Translations under genes and position numbers: made by a program | Source: 13-1-40CM-64-14 sp036393975 | GTDB taxonomy: Bacteria; Sysuimicrobiota; Sysuimicrobiia; Sysuimicrobiales; Kaftiobacteriaceae | Length of the DNA stretch: 19,393 nucleotides | Assembly (NCBI GenBank): GCA_036393975.1 | Contig: DASWFZ010000060.1 | Coordinates: 1 to 19,393, forward strand | Reading direction: 5' to 3' | In this document: positions 8,111 through 14,724 of the stretch, one piece after another | How positions within the stretch are numbered: position 1 is the first letter of the stretch | Layout of the letters: each line of letters opens with the position of its first letter | Notes under the pieces: generated by a model | The model's database searches: none | The model's input: only the letters and a program-made list of their open reading frames with translations | What the model was told of the DNA's origin: nothing

Positions 8111-8116
8111 GAGGCG

Positions 8117-8308
8117 CAGGAGGCGAAGGTACGTGCTGCCTGGCTACGGTTCCCGAGTTTTGCCCTCGAACCGCTCGACCAGCTCTATCGACGCACTGGA
8201 GAGGCGGCCTATCGTTACGAGAGCGCAGGCGGCGCATTCGTTGCTGAACTTGAGGTAAATGGCGTGGGCTTTGTTACCCGCTATCCAGGCTTCTGGCAAG
8301 CGCAATAA
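8117..8308 (+). pseudogene. Truncated second copy of the glycolipid-binding gene (3' third)
   Basis: From codon EAKVRAAWLRFPSFALEPLD to the ending GFWQAQ this matches the last ~63 residues of the 7310-7882 protein at about 55 of 63 positions. An open frame extends upstream to 8027, but that part (MMVLAPGCLFLYRG...) has no similarity to the family and reads antisense through the putative integrase tail. Nucleotide differences from the first copy are mostly at third codon positions, which suggests the fragment came from a related functional gene rather than a recent local duplication. It lacks the N-terminal two thirds, so activity is unlikely. Confidence 0.75.
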
Positions 8309-8408
8309 TGCACTGGTCTGGGAACACGAAACTGATTTTCCTGACGGGCGAGGACAGCGATAAGACGGTTTAGGCTTGGTGGGGCCCCTTGTCTCCCACT
8401 CTCGGCAG

Positions 8409-8921
8409 CTAAATCAGGCCCTGCTTCTTCCCGTTGCCATTTCCGGCGGCGGCTGACTGCCCCTGCGGGCCTGGGGTTCCCGTATTCGACACGGGTACAA
8501 GCTGCGCGCTAGCTGGAGGCAGAACTACAGGCTGGCTAGCAGTATCGTCCCCACCTCTCCCGAATGTCTGACCTGTTGAGGCCGGGGTCGCCTGGGCGCT
8601 CGTTTGCCCTCTCGGCGGCGGGTTGACACTTACAGGCTGATTCGCACTGGGGGTCTCCTGGCTCCCCCCGTTATCAGCAGCGGCGTGGGGACGAAGAAGC
8701 ACGGCGTAGACTCTAGGCTCGCTGAAGCCCGGGCCAAAGGCAATCGGGCGGATCCATTCTGGGAAAAGGAGGAAGACCATGCCGAGGAGGAACGCTAACC
8801 CCCCGCTGACGACACCGAGGGCAACCACCAGTACGGACCTGTCTAGTCTTTCGTCCTTCTCGTAATCGCCAGGTTCCAGACTGGGAATCCTGAAGTCCCT
8901 TATCGAGACGTACAGGGCCAT
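8409..8921 (-). CDS. Single-pass membrane protein with a disordered Pro/Gln/Ser-rich tail
   Basis: 170 residues. A charged N-terminal stretch (~28 residues) is followed by one strong membrane helix at about 29-53 (SVLVVALGVVSGGLAFLLGM and onward). A short region with FPEWIRPIAFGPGF comes next, then ~95 residues of low-complexity sequence rich in P, Q, S, T, G and A, typical of an unstructured tail. I recognise no family. The start is well supported: on the minus strand GGGGAGGAG precedes the ATG by about 5 bases. It lies 80 bp downstream of the HD-GYP gene on the same strand, so the two may be co-transcribed. Confidence 0.7.
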   Translation of the reverse strand: MALYVSIRDFRIPSLEPGDYEKDERLDRSVLVVALGVVSGGLAFLLGMVFLLFPEWIRPIAFGPGFSEPRVYAVLLRPHAAADNGGSQETPSANQPVSVNPPPRGQTSAQATPASTGQTFGRGGDDTASQPVVLPPASAQLVPVSNTGTPGPQGQSAAAGNGNGKKQGLI

Positions 8922-9001
8922 CGAATCTCCTCTCCCCGCGTGAAAGAATCCCTCAGGGAAGTGTCCTCATCATAACATCCATCGGCGATGCCCACGGAAA
9001 A

Positions 9002-10276
9002 TTAAGCAGGTTCATGAATTCTCACGGGCATTTCGGACGAAGTTCGATGGAATATCTTCCATACCCGGAGAAAAGCTTTCACGACGTTCGGGTCAAACTG
9101 AGTCCCTGCGCCCCGCTCGATCTCCTCCACAGCCGTCTGCGGCCTTCGTGCAGCCCGGTACGGGCGGTCAGATGTCAGCGCCTCGAAGACATCGGCGACC
9201 GCAACGATTCGGGCGGCGAGAGGGATGTCCTCGCCCGCCAGTCCGTCAGGATAGCCCTGTCCGTCCCAGCGCTCGTGGCTGTGGCGCACAGCCAGTTTGA
9301 TCCTGTCTGAGATCGGCACCGGTTTAAGGATGTCGTGTCCGAAAATGGTATGACGCTGCATTACCGCTCTGTCCTCGTCCGTGTAAGGGCCGTGTTTGGT
9401 CAGGACGTCGTCGCGGATTCCGATCTTTCCTACGTCGTGGAGAAACCCGGCCACTTGCACCTCACTAACGGCCGCTTCGTCCAGCCCCATCGCCTGGGCG
9501 ATGATGACGGCGTTATCGGCCACGCGGGAGGAATGATGCGCCGTTGCCATGTCCCGGGCGTCCAGTGCGGTCACCAGGGAGCGAATGATTCCGATGAACG
9601 AACGCTTAAGCGCCGACTCCTGGCGATCGAGGTCCCCTGAGGCCTTGTGCACGATCGAAAAGAGCATGGCGTAGAGGATGAGGACGCCGAGGACCACACT
9701 GACCTGCACGGACCACCGTAGACGGGTCAGCGCCGGCGCCAGATCGGACATGTCAGAGATGACCTGGTACGCGGCGACTGGTTGGGGAACCCCAGCTGCC
9801 ACGACTGGAACAAGAACCTCTAGCCGCGAATGCTTTACGCCCGTACTTGATTTTGTGGCAGGAAGCAGCCGCCATTGCAGCTGGCCATTGAGGGCTGAAG
9901 TCAGCAAGGCGGACGGAGGAGGCGGGGTTTCAACCCCCGAGCGGGCATCACTGTAGAGCACCTGTCCCCGCCGGTTCCACACGGTGGCGTGCTCGATGTC
10001 CATCTTCCCGACCAGTTGACGCATCGTCCCCTCAAACTTGGATCGGGCCGGTGGGGAGCGGAAGAAGTCTTGAAAGACGAAGCGTGAACCTGCCAGTTCT
10101 AATACGCGTGCGGCAATCGCCCGCGCCTGCTGGCGAAGGGCAAAATCTTCTACGAGCCGGGCTGTGATCGCCCCAAAGAGTACTCCAACCGCGAGAGTCG
10201 TGCCGAGGCTGAGCAGCGTAAACCGCCGCAGCAGCGTCGGGCCGGACAGCCGGGAAGATAAGTTGGAAATTGCCAT
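9002..10276 (-). CDS. Membrane-bound HD-GYP domain phosphodiesterase
   Basis: Predicted cyclic-di-GMP phosphodiesterase. Residues ~17-40 and ~188-211 are membrane helices that enclose a ~145-residue periplasmic or extracellular sensor region without an obvious named fold. The cytoplasmic HD-GYP domain starts at ~225: ALDARDMATAHHSSRVA, the metal pair His280-Asp281 in FLHDVGKIGI, His309 and His314 in QRHTIFGHDIL, His332 and His334, the GYP motif at 341-343 (GQGYPDGL), then Asp362 in VAVADVFEALTSDRPYR. All expected ligands are present, so activity is likely. No response-regulator receiver or GGDEF domain is attached. The ribosome site before the ATG at 10274-10276 is weak. Likely role: lowering c-di-GMP in response to an external cue. 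Confidence 0.93.
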   Translation of the reverse strand: MAISNLSSRLSGPTLLRRFTLLSLGTTLAVGVLFGAITARLVEDFALRQQARAIAARVLELAGSRFVFQDFFRSPPARSKFEGTMRQLVGKMDIEHATVWNRRGQVLYSDARSGVETPPPPSALLTSALNGQLQWRLLPATKSSTGVKHSRLEVLVPVVAAGVPQPVAAYQVISDMSDLAPALTRLRWSVQVSVVLGVLILYAMLFSIVHKASGDLDRQESALKRSFIGIIRSLVTALDARDMATAHHSSRVADNAVIIAQAMGLDEAAVSEVQVAGFLHDVGKIGIRDDVLTKHGPYTDEDRAVMQRHTIFGHDILKPVPISDRIKLAVRHSHERWDGQGYPDGLAGEDIPLAARIVAVADVFEALTSDRPYRAARRPQTAVEEIERGAGTQFDPNVVKAFLRVWKIFHRTSSEMPVRIHEPA

Positions 10277-10615
10277 GTGCCGGAAAATGGAGCAAACCGC
10301 GTGCCAAACCGTCGGAGCAGGTCTTTCCCCTCCGAGGATCTCCCCATTTCAGCTTCAAACCTGTCGCTGACCGAGGGGCATTCTTGATCTGTACTTCTGC
10401 CTACTGAAGAGGCTCGTTCCATACGGCATTGCGATTTGAGCTTTCCCTCCGAGTACCGCCCTTTTCTCTGCTATTCTGGTCCACCCGTAAGCTATCCGTT
10501 AGCTGTGGTCCCAGGAACATGGTGCCGACGGCAGCGAAGGGGATAGCCGTCGAGTACTCGATGCCTGCAAAAGAATTGATCCCGATCTTCGCCGTAATCT
10601 ACTCTATCGCAGTGA
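10277..10615. other. Gene-free stretch upstream of the HD-GYP gene
   Basis: No convincing coding region is seen; open frames here are short and have no recognisable motifs. It should contain the promoter of the minus-strand HD-GYP gene. CCGTTAGCTG at 10496-10505 is a 9/10 match to the 10-bp repeats found at 10980-10999 and 12276-12285. Confidence 0.4.
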
Positions 10616-10618
10616 TGC

Positions 10619-10886
10619 GAACTGACAACGGAGGCGGTCCAAGGCTGGGTGGCAAAGCACCCGCACGTCCACCTCCATTACACCCCCGACCTATCGCTCC
10701 TGGCTCAACCAAGTGGAGCTGTGGTTCGCGATCGAACGCGACTGCATCGAGCGTGGAATCTTCACCTCCACACACGACCTCAAACGGAAACTGCTGGCCG
10801 ACATTGACCTTCACAACAAAGAGGCCCGGCCGTTTCTCTGGACGTACAACAATCCGAAGAGGCGCATCCGTGTCACTCTTCAATGA
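10619..10886 (+). mobile_element. IS630-family transposase remnant, C-terminal part, frameshifted
   Basis: Frame 2 reads ELTTEAVQGWVAKHPHVHLH then YTP. After a run of five C (10683-10687) the pattern continues in frame 3 as TYRSWLNQVELWFAIERDCI, ERGIFTSTHDLKRKLLADID and ending RPFLWTYNNPKRRIRVTLQ, stop TGA 10884-10886. The TPTYxSWLNQVExWF block carries the third catalytic acid (Glu in QVE) of IS630-type DDE transposases. Removing one C would restore TPTYRSWLNQ. The N-terminal DNA-binding part and the first two Asp residues are missing, and a stop at 10613-10615 blocks the frame upstream. A dead fragment; terminal inverted repeats were not found. Confidence 0.85.
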
Positions 10887-10979
10887 CTCAGTCCACTAGT
10901 ACAGGTTCCTATCCTGCATGTTCAGGTTCAATCGGAATTCGTGTCAGACAGCGTGGTCGCCGCGCATCAGATCGCAAGC

Positions 10980-10999
10980 CCGTTAGCTACCGTTAGCTA
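10980..10999 (+). repeat. Tandem 10-bp direct repeat CCGTTAGCTA x2
   Basis: Two adjoining exact copies of CCGTTAGCTA (10980-10989 and 10990-10999). The equivalent place beside tRNA remnant C has CCGTTACTA (12267-12275, one base lost) followed by an exact CCGTTAGCTA (12276-12285). Short direct repeats flanking an att core resemble arm-type integrase binding sites, but this is inference. Confidence 0.55.
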
Positions 11000-11117
11000 T
11001 TTGGGGTTTTCGGGACATCCACTAGGGCAAGGATCTTCCAAATCCGCTCTAGGCGTGAGGTCTGGTGGTGGGTCCCTGAGGGACTCGAACCCCCGAAGCC
11101 CGGGTAAAAGGTTCGAT
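11000..11117 (-). repeat. tRNA 3'-half remnant with flank, copy B (putative attachment site)
   Basis: Minus-strand reading from 11117 to 11066 gives an anticodon-loop-like CCTTTTACCC, T arm GGGGGTTCGAGTCCCTC and a CCA end. Here the T stem is fully paired, but the acceptor strand again has an extra base. The next ~65 bp (11065 back to 11000) match the flank of copy C, sharing TATTTGGGG, CGCTCTAG and CGTGAGGT. Upstream on the minus strand (11160 to 11118) lies CTGTAGTGTATGG, which resembles a tRNA D arm, but the piece between it and the 3' half does not fold as an anticodon arm. I treat it as a non-functional remnant. Confidence 0.65.
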
Positions 11118-11167
11118 TTTTGATTGCCCAAACCGTACCGCCATACACTACAGTGGCCCTCTTTTCC

Positions 11168-11728
11168 TCACCGCTTGTCGGTCCGCCGATAGACCAGCTT
11201 GACGACTCCGGTGCCGAACACCTTCGACTCGGCGAGTTTGAGGCTCACCTGGCTCGTCCCATCGAAGAGGCGCTTCCCACGTCCCAAGACAATCGGGTAG
11301 ACCAGGAGGCGATACTCGTCAATAAGGTCGTGCGGCATGAGGGAACGGATAAGGCCGGGACTGCCGTGGATGACGATATCCTGGCCCGGCTGCTGCTTCA
11401 GAATCGAAACTGCCGCCGCAAGTTCCCCCTTGATTAGGTGCGAGTTGTTCCACTCGAGCTTCTTTAAAGTCTTGGAAGCAACGTGCTTGGGCATGCCGTT
11501 GAACCGATCCGCGAACCCCTCAGGATCCTTCCGGCTGGGCCACGCGGCGGCGAAGCCTTCGTAGGTCACGCGTCCCAGGAGCAGCGTATCTGAGGCGAAG
11601 GTTTCCTCGTGTTTGAATTTGGCAATCTCGTCGTTCCAGTATGGGAACGACCATTTCTCCGGCGACTCGACCACGCCGTCCAACGACACAAACAAGGTCG
11701 CTGCGAGCCGCCGAGTAGGCGTTGACAT
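11168..11728 (-). CDS. Dihydrofolate reductase-like (RibD C-terminal domain) protein
   Basis: 186 residues of the RibD_C/DHFR-like fold (PF01872), the YyaP/YwjB type of stand-alone NADPH-dependent reductase whose substrates are usually unknown. Seen: N-terminal strand RLAATLFVSLDGVVESPEKW, LLLGRVTYEGFAAAWP (dinucleotide-binding loop), VIHGSPGLIRSLMPHDLIDE (the glycine-rich G-S/G-P-G turn of the cofactor site), YPIVLGRGKRLFDG and LAESKVFGTGVVKLVYRR. These match the order and length of the family. It is probably not a true folate enzyme: such proteins commonly sit beside glyoxalase-fold genes in defence or detoxification islands, as here. It lies downstream of the broken VOC gene on the same strand and inside the interval bounded by the tRNA remnants B and C. 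Confidence 0.9.
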   Translation of the reverse strand: MSTPTRRLAATLFVSLDGVVESPEKWSFPYWNDEIAKFKHEETFASDTLLLGRVTYEGFAAAWPSRKDPEGFADRFNGMPKHVASKTLKKLEWNNSHLIKGELAAAVSILKQQPGQDIVIHGSPGLIRSLMPHDLIDEYRLLVYPIVLGRGKRLFDGTSQVSLKLAESKVFGTGVVKLVYRRTDKR

Positions 11729-11815
11729 CGGCTCATCACGCTCCGTTCATGCCTTTCTCGATAGGCAATCTCAGGTTCTGGGCCTGGCAATGCTCACAGC
11801 ACGGCGTCGACGTTT

Positions 11816-12235
11816 CTACTCACTAATCTCCCATTGCGGATTCCACACGATCTCCCACAGGTGCCCATCGGGGTCGTGGAATTAACCCGCGTAGCCGCCC
11901 CAGAACGTATCTCGGGCAGGCTTGATGATCCTTGCCCCGGCTCTTTTCGCCTGGTCCATCACCGCGTCAACTTCGCCTTTGGTGCTCACATTATGACCGA
12001 GCGTAAATTCGGTGGAGCTTGGCGCAGTTCGAGAGATATTCGTGTCATGTGCGATAGACTTGCGGGGCCAAATTGCGAGTTTCAAACCCGCCTGCAAATC
12101 AAAGAAGACGGCGCGGTGCTCAAATTCCGTGCCGATAATGCCTTGCGTCGGTAGAGCGAGCCCGTCGCGATAGAACTTGAGCGATCCTTCCAGATCATCC
12201 ACGCCTAGTGTGATGACCGTGATTCGTGGCTTCAT
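11816..12235 (-). pseudogene. VOC (glyoxalase/bleomycin-resistance fold) protein with a nonsense codon
   Basis: The minus-strand frame opens MKPRITVITLGVDDLEGSLK and continues FYRDGLALPTQGI, a typical VOC start, up to ARDTFWGGYAG where TAA (11882-11884) stops it. Reading through gives FHDPDGHLWEIVWNPQWEIS and a natural stop at 11816-11818. Family members have YxxDPDGHxWE at this point, so the TAA replaces the expected tyrosine by a single base change. The lost 22 residues include the metal-ligand Glu of the last strand. ATG 12235 is preferred; an in-frame ATG at 12259 exists. A stronger AAAGGAG site serves an out-of-frame ATG whose 3-codon frame ends in TGA overlapping ATG 12235. Confidence 0.85.
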
Positions 12236-12266
12236 GGCCTCATGTTGACTCCTTTCCATTACCGGG

Positions 12267-12413
12267 CCGTTACTACCGTTAGCTATTTGGGGGTTCTTCG
12301 GAGTTCCCCCTAGGGGAGGGTCTTACGGAAGCCGCTCTAGACGTGAGGTTTGGTGGTGGGCCCTGAGGGACTCGAACCCCGACGCCCGGGTTAAAAGATC
12401 GAACCGCGTTTTC
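12267..12413 (-). repeat. tRNA 3'-half remnant with flank, copy C (putative attachment site)
   Basis: On the minus strand 12413-12354 reads TTCGATCTTTTAACCCGGGC, then GGGGTTCGAGTCCCTC and AGGGCCCACCA. CTTTTAA would be a Lys-type (TTT) anticodon loop. The acceptor strand has the correct 7 bases plus ACCA, unlike copies A and B. The T stem has one C-C mismatch and no 5' half is present, so it is not a gene. With its flank and 10-bp repeats (12267-12353) it is a ~145-bp direct repeat of 10980-11117, 1.29 kb away, and the pair encloses the DHFR-like and VOC genes. Confidence 0.7.
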
Positions 12414-12540
12414 TCGTGATCTACCTTCGCGTACTGTTGCCTGCTCCCCCGTTGGGTTCTAGCCGCTTCCCATTCCTGTGTAGTACCGCCGTTTCCCTCT
12501 CCTTTCCACTGCTCGCGTTTGCTGTCCGTTTGCTGTGCGG
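12414..12540 (-). pseudogene. Possible integrase C-terminal tail, copy C
   Basis: The minus-strand frame reads QQTDSKREQWKGEGNGGTTQ, EWEAARTQRGSRQQYAKVDH and EKTRFDLLTRASGFESLRAH, running straight into the tRNA remnant. Tyrosine-integrase genes often end this way across an attachment site, with the tRNA part read as LLTRASGFESLRAH. The QTDxKRE start is shared with the fragment near copy A. No catalytic R-H-R-Y residues are present, so the call is contextual. An open frame extends upstream to 12607. Confidence 0.4.
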
Positions 12541-12678
12541 GATCCATGGAAACATCTAGACACGCTCGGAAGTATCTCCACCGGTTGTCCCGACTACCCC
12601 ACCCCATGAGTCGCAGGCGAATTCCTGCGCAACTTTGAAATTCCCTTCTAGGGCGTTGGATGCTCGAGGCTCATTGAA

Positions 12679-13218
12679 ATGTACGTGGTTCGAACTGACT
12701 TTTCAGGCGCCAGACCGACAGTCCCTACTCGTGGCGCCCTGGGCTCGTTGGTGCTTCGCTCATTAGAGGAGCCGAACTCCCTCCTGCGATTCGATATGTT
12801 CGAAACCGAAGGCGGAGCTCGGGCAGCGCATGGGGAGGTTTATCTTCCGTTGTTTGAGGTCAAGGGGTCCTGGATGGAAGCTCCGAGTCACGCCGTCTAT
12901 GCCGCTTGGCGGGTTAGTGATCCGACGAAGGCGCGTGCTTTTGAGCGAAGTCGCTGGGAACTCTTTATTTTACGTCGCGAAGTGCTGGCAACATTTGCGT
13001 ACGACTGGTTATTGAAGAGTCTCGATGATGAGGGCGTGTATCTCGTGCTTGGGCTCTATGGAGATGAAGCGGGAGCGACGCGGCTGTGCCGGGAGCACCC
13101 GCGAATTCAGAGCTTCATAAAAGCGCATCCGGCCGAGGATTTCTCTGCAATCGACCTCACGGGGGCTACGTTGCTTTCGCATCGAAAATGCCGCCTCCCC
13201 GTGGCGTATCTAGAGTAG
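12679..13218 (+). CDS. Putative dimeric alpha/beta-barrel protein with two ABM-like halves
   Basis: 179 residues, soluble. The first half (MYVVRTDFSG ... LGSLVLRSLEEPNSLLRFDM, FETEGGARAAHGEVYL) and the second half (WELFILRREVLATFAYDWLL, GVYLVLGLYGDEAGATRLCREHP) each show the strand-helix-strand rhythm and the [R]SLEEP / YGDEEG-type turns of antibiotic-biosynthesis-monooxygenase-like ferredoxin folds. I infer two such domains fused in one chain. No catalytic residue can be assigned. The ATG at 12679 is preceded by a CGAGG-like site about 9 bases away. The gene is isolated, just outside the tRNA-remnant repeat, and followed by an acetyltransferase gene on the same strand after 71 bp. Confidence 0.75.
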   Translation: MYVVRTDFSGARPTVPTRGALGSLVLRSLEEPNSLLRFDMFETEGGARAAHGEVYLPLFEVKGSWMEAPSHAVYAAWRVSDPTKARAFERSRWELFILRREVLATFAYDWLLKSLDDEGVYLVLGLYGDEAGATRLCREHPRIQSFIKAHPAEDFSAIDLTGATLLSHRKCRLPVAYLE

Positions 13219-13289
13219 GCTATGAACTAGAGTACGCGATCTCAACTTGATTAGACAAGAATCCTCGCGAAAAGGCTGGTGAGGCTGTC

Positions 13290-14171
13290 GTGAGAGACTT
13301 CCGAACTGGGGACGAGGAAGTTCTCATCCGTATTCTCAGGGAATCCTTCGGGAGCATCGAGCATCTGCCTCGCGTGAGAAGCGATCTCTCTAGGACGGAT
13401 CCTAGCCGGCAAAGCTTCTTTGTAATTGAGAAGGCTGGTTCAACGCTAGGATGCATAGCCGTTGTCAGCCTCCCTCGAAAGAATTGGTACGACCTGCGAT
13501 ATCTCGCAGTTAGGGATGCCTTCTCCAACCTGGTAATATCGGACGAGCTTATTCAGAAGGCGGTCGCAAACGTTGAAGCGAGGGGATACGAGTACCTGAA
13601 GGCTACGACTCCTGCAGTCCAGCCCTACGTTGACCTTTACAAGAGATTCCAGTTTACGCCTGTGAGGCGGACTCTTCGCTTAGCATGGGACCTTACCGGT
13701 GGGTTTGGGAGGAGAAGGCATCCCACCGAGGTTAGGGAGCTTTCGAAAGATGACGCGGGGAGGGTTGGAGAAATGATCGTGGAAGGGCATCTGCCTTACT
13801 GGGACTGGTGGTTTGAGGAACAGGGTGGGCCGGAGGTTAGGGATTGGCCCGGAAAGTTCGGGTTCCCAGTTGGAGCTTGGCTGGGCTCTATTCAGAAAGG
13901 GAAGCTGACAAGCTTGGCAGGTTTTCTGTCTGACGCGTATGGCCCAGGGGAAGCGAGGCTGGAATGTTTTTGTGTCTTACCGGGGTTTCGAGGTGTGGGA
14001 ATCGGTTCTGCACTTTTGTCCGAGACTCTCAATAGGGCAAAGCGGTTTGGCCAGAGAAAGCTGGTCATCTACACGTTTGCCTACTTGGACAGCCTTCCTC
14101 CTGGCGCGGTTACTTATCTGAAATCTGGCGCGAAGATTGAGGGAGAGTATCTTCAGCTGAAGAGGAATTAA
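13290..14171 (+). CDS. GNAT-family N-acetyltransferase, two tandem GNAT domains
   Basis: 293 residues. The N-terminal GNAT domain (1-~135) starts VRDFRTGDEEVLIRILRESF and has LGCIAVVSLPRK and LRYLAVRDAFSN but a weak acetyl-CoA loop. The second domain (~146-293) has VRELSKDDAGRVGEMIVEG, LECFCVLPGFRGVGIGSALL (the R/Q-x-x-G-x-G/A acetyl-CoA pyrophosphate loop, here RGVGIGSAL) and a final YLKSGAKIEGEYLQL. The C-terminal domain is therefore the likely catalytic one and the N-terminal one may be degenerate, as in many tandem GNATs. The start is GTG 13290 with GAGG about 7 bases upstream. The acceptor substrate is unknown. Codon use is somewhat less GC-rich than in flanking genes, consistent with acquisition. 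Confidence 0.88.
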   Translation: MRDFRTGDEEVLIRILRESFGSIEHLPRVRSDLSRTDPSRQSFFVIEKAGSTLGCIAVVSLPRKNWYDLRYLAVRDAFSNLVISDELIQKAVANVEARGYEYLKATTPAVQPYVDLYKRFQFTPVRRTLRLAWDLTGGFGRRRHPTEVRELSKDDAGRVGEMIVEGHLPYWDWWFEEQGGPEVRDWPGKFGFPVGAWLGSIQKGKLTSLAGFLSDAYGPGEARLECFCVLPGFRGVGIGSALLSETLNRAKRFGQRKLVIYTFAYLDSLPPGAVTYLKSGAKIEGEYLQLKRN

Positions 14172-14195
14172 GCGCTCTCTCATCTCCAGCGGTCT

Positions 14196-14468
14196 AGACA
14201 CCTCCTGTCGCTGCCCTGCATCTTCTCATCGACGATCTTCGCCTTCACGCTGTCATGGAACGAGTACCTGTACGCGCTGGTGTTCATCACCTCGCCAGAG
14301 AAGCCTACAGTCCCAGTGGGCTCGATCACCGAACTGGTCACGGGTGACGCCTACCACTGGGGACCGCTGATGGCCGCGGCGCTCCTCGGATTTGTGCCCG
14401 TCGCGCTTATGTACTCGTTCTTCGCCGAGCACTATGTCTCAGCGTTGTCCGGAGCGCTCAAGGACTGA
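14196..14468 (+). pseudogene. C-terminal remnant of a carbohydrate ABC transporter permease (MalG type)
   Basis: The frame reads HLLSLPCIFSSTIFAFTLSW, NEYLYALVFITSPEKPTVPV, GSITELVTGDAYHWGPLMAA and ends EHYVSALSGALKD, stop TGA 14466-14468. TLSWNEYLYAL, TVPVG and the terminal G-A-hK-stop are typical of the last two membrane segments of MalG-like inner-membrane sugar permeases. The EAA loop and the N-terminal ~190 residues are missing, and the sequence directly abuts the acetyltransferase stop. No other sugar-ABC gene is nearby, so this is a leftover of a rearranged operon. Confidence 0.82.
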
Positions 14469-14724
14469 CCACTAAGTTTCCCCAGACAGGTGGACCAAAT
14501 CGAGATCACCTCCGGCAGGTGCGAGAGAAAAGGGAAGCGCCAGCCGAGTTGCCTGGCCTCGATCGGAATCTACGGGCGATTACTGGGTCCTAGCGGCCAC
14601 CCGGTTGGGACGGGTACTCCCGTTCTACAAGCCACGATGCCGCGCAGGAGAAGGGTCATCCGGCCGGTCCGGCACTCACCCGCCCCGGATGCAGTAGGTG
14701 GACTAGCAGATCCGAATGCAGCCG

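Noticed and set aside
8027..8116. N-terminal extension of the duplicated glycolipid-binding fragment as a new chimeric gene
   Set aside because: It lacks a ribosome site and family similarity, and it reads antisense through the putative integrase tail; chance open frame is simpler.
8377..8387. TGGTGGGGCCC, an 11-base match to the CCA/acceptor end of tRNA remnant A, possibly a fourth att end closing the 7927-8387 segment
   Set aside because: The match stops before the T arm; 11 GC-rich bases alone are too little evidence.
10429..10899. 156-codon plus-strand open frame
   Set aside because: It is a shadow in the wrong frame over the IS630 remnant; the transposase motifs lie in the other two plus frames.
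7927..12413. Three functional tRNA genes on the minus strand
   Set aside because: All lack a proper 5' half, and acceptor or T-stem defects are visible, so I list them as remnants.
14469..14724. Remaining intergenic stretch after the permease tail
   Set aside because: Only a weak 5-bp hairpin (ACGGG/CCCGT near 14608) and an antisense open frame were seen; no feature can be supported.
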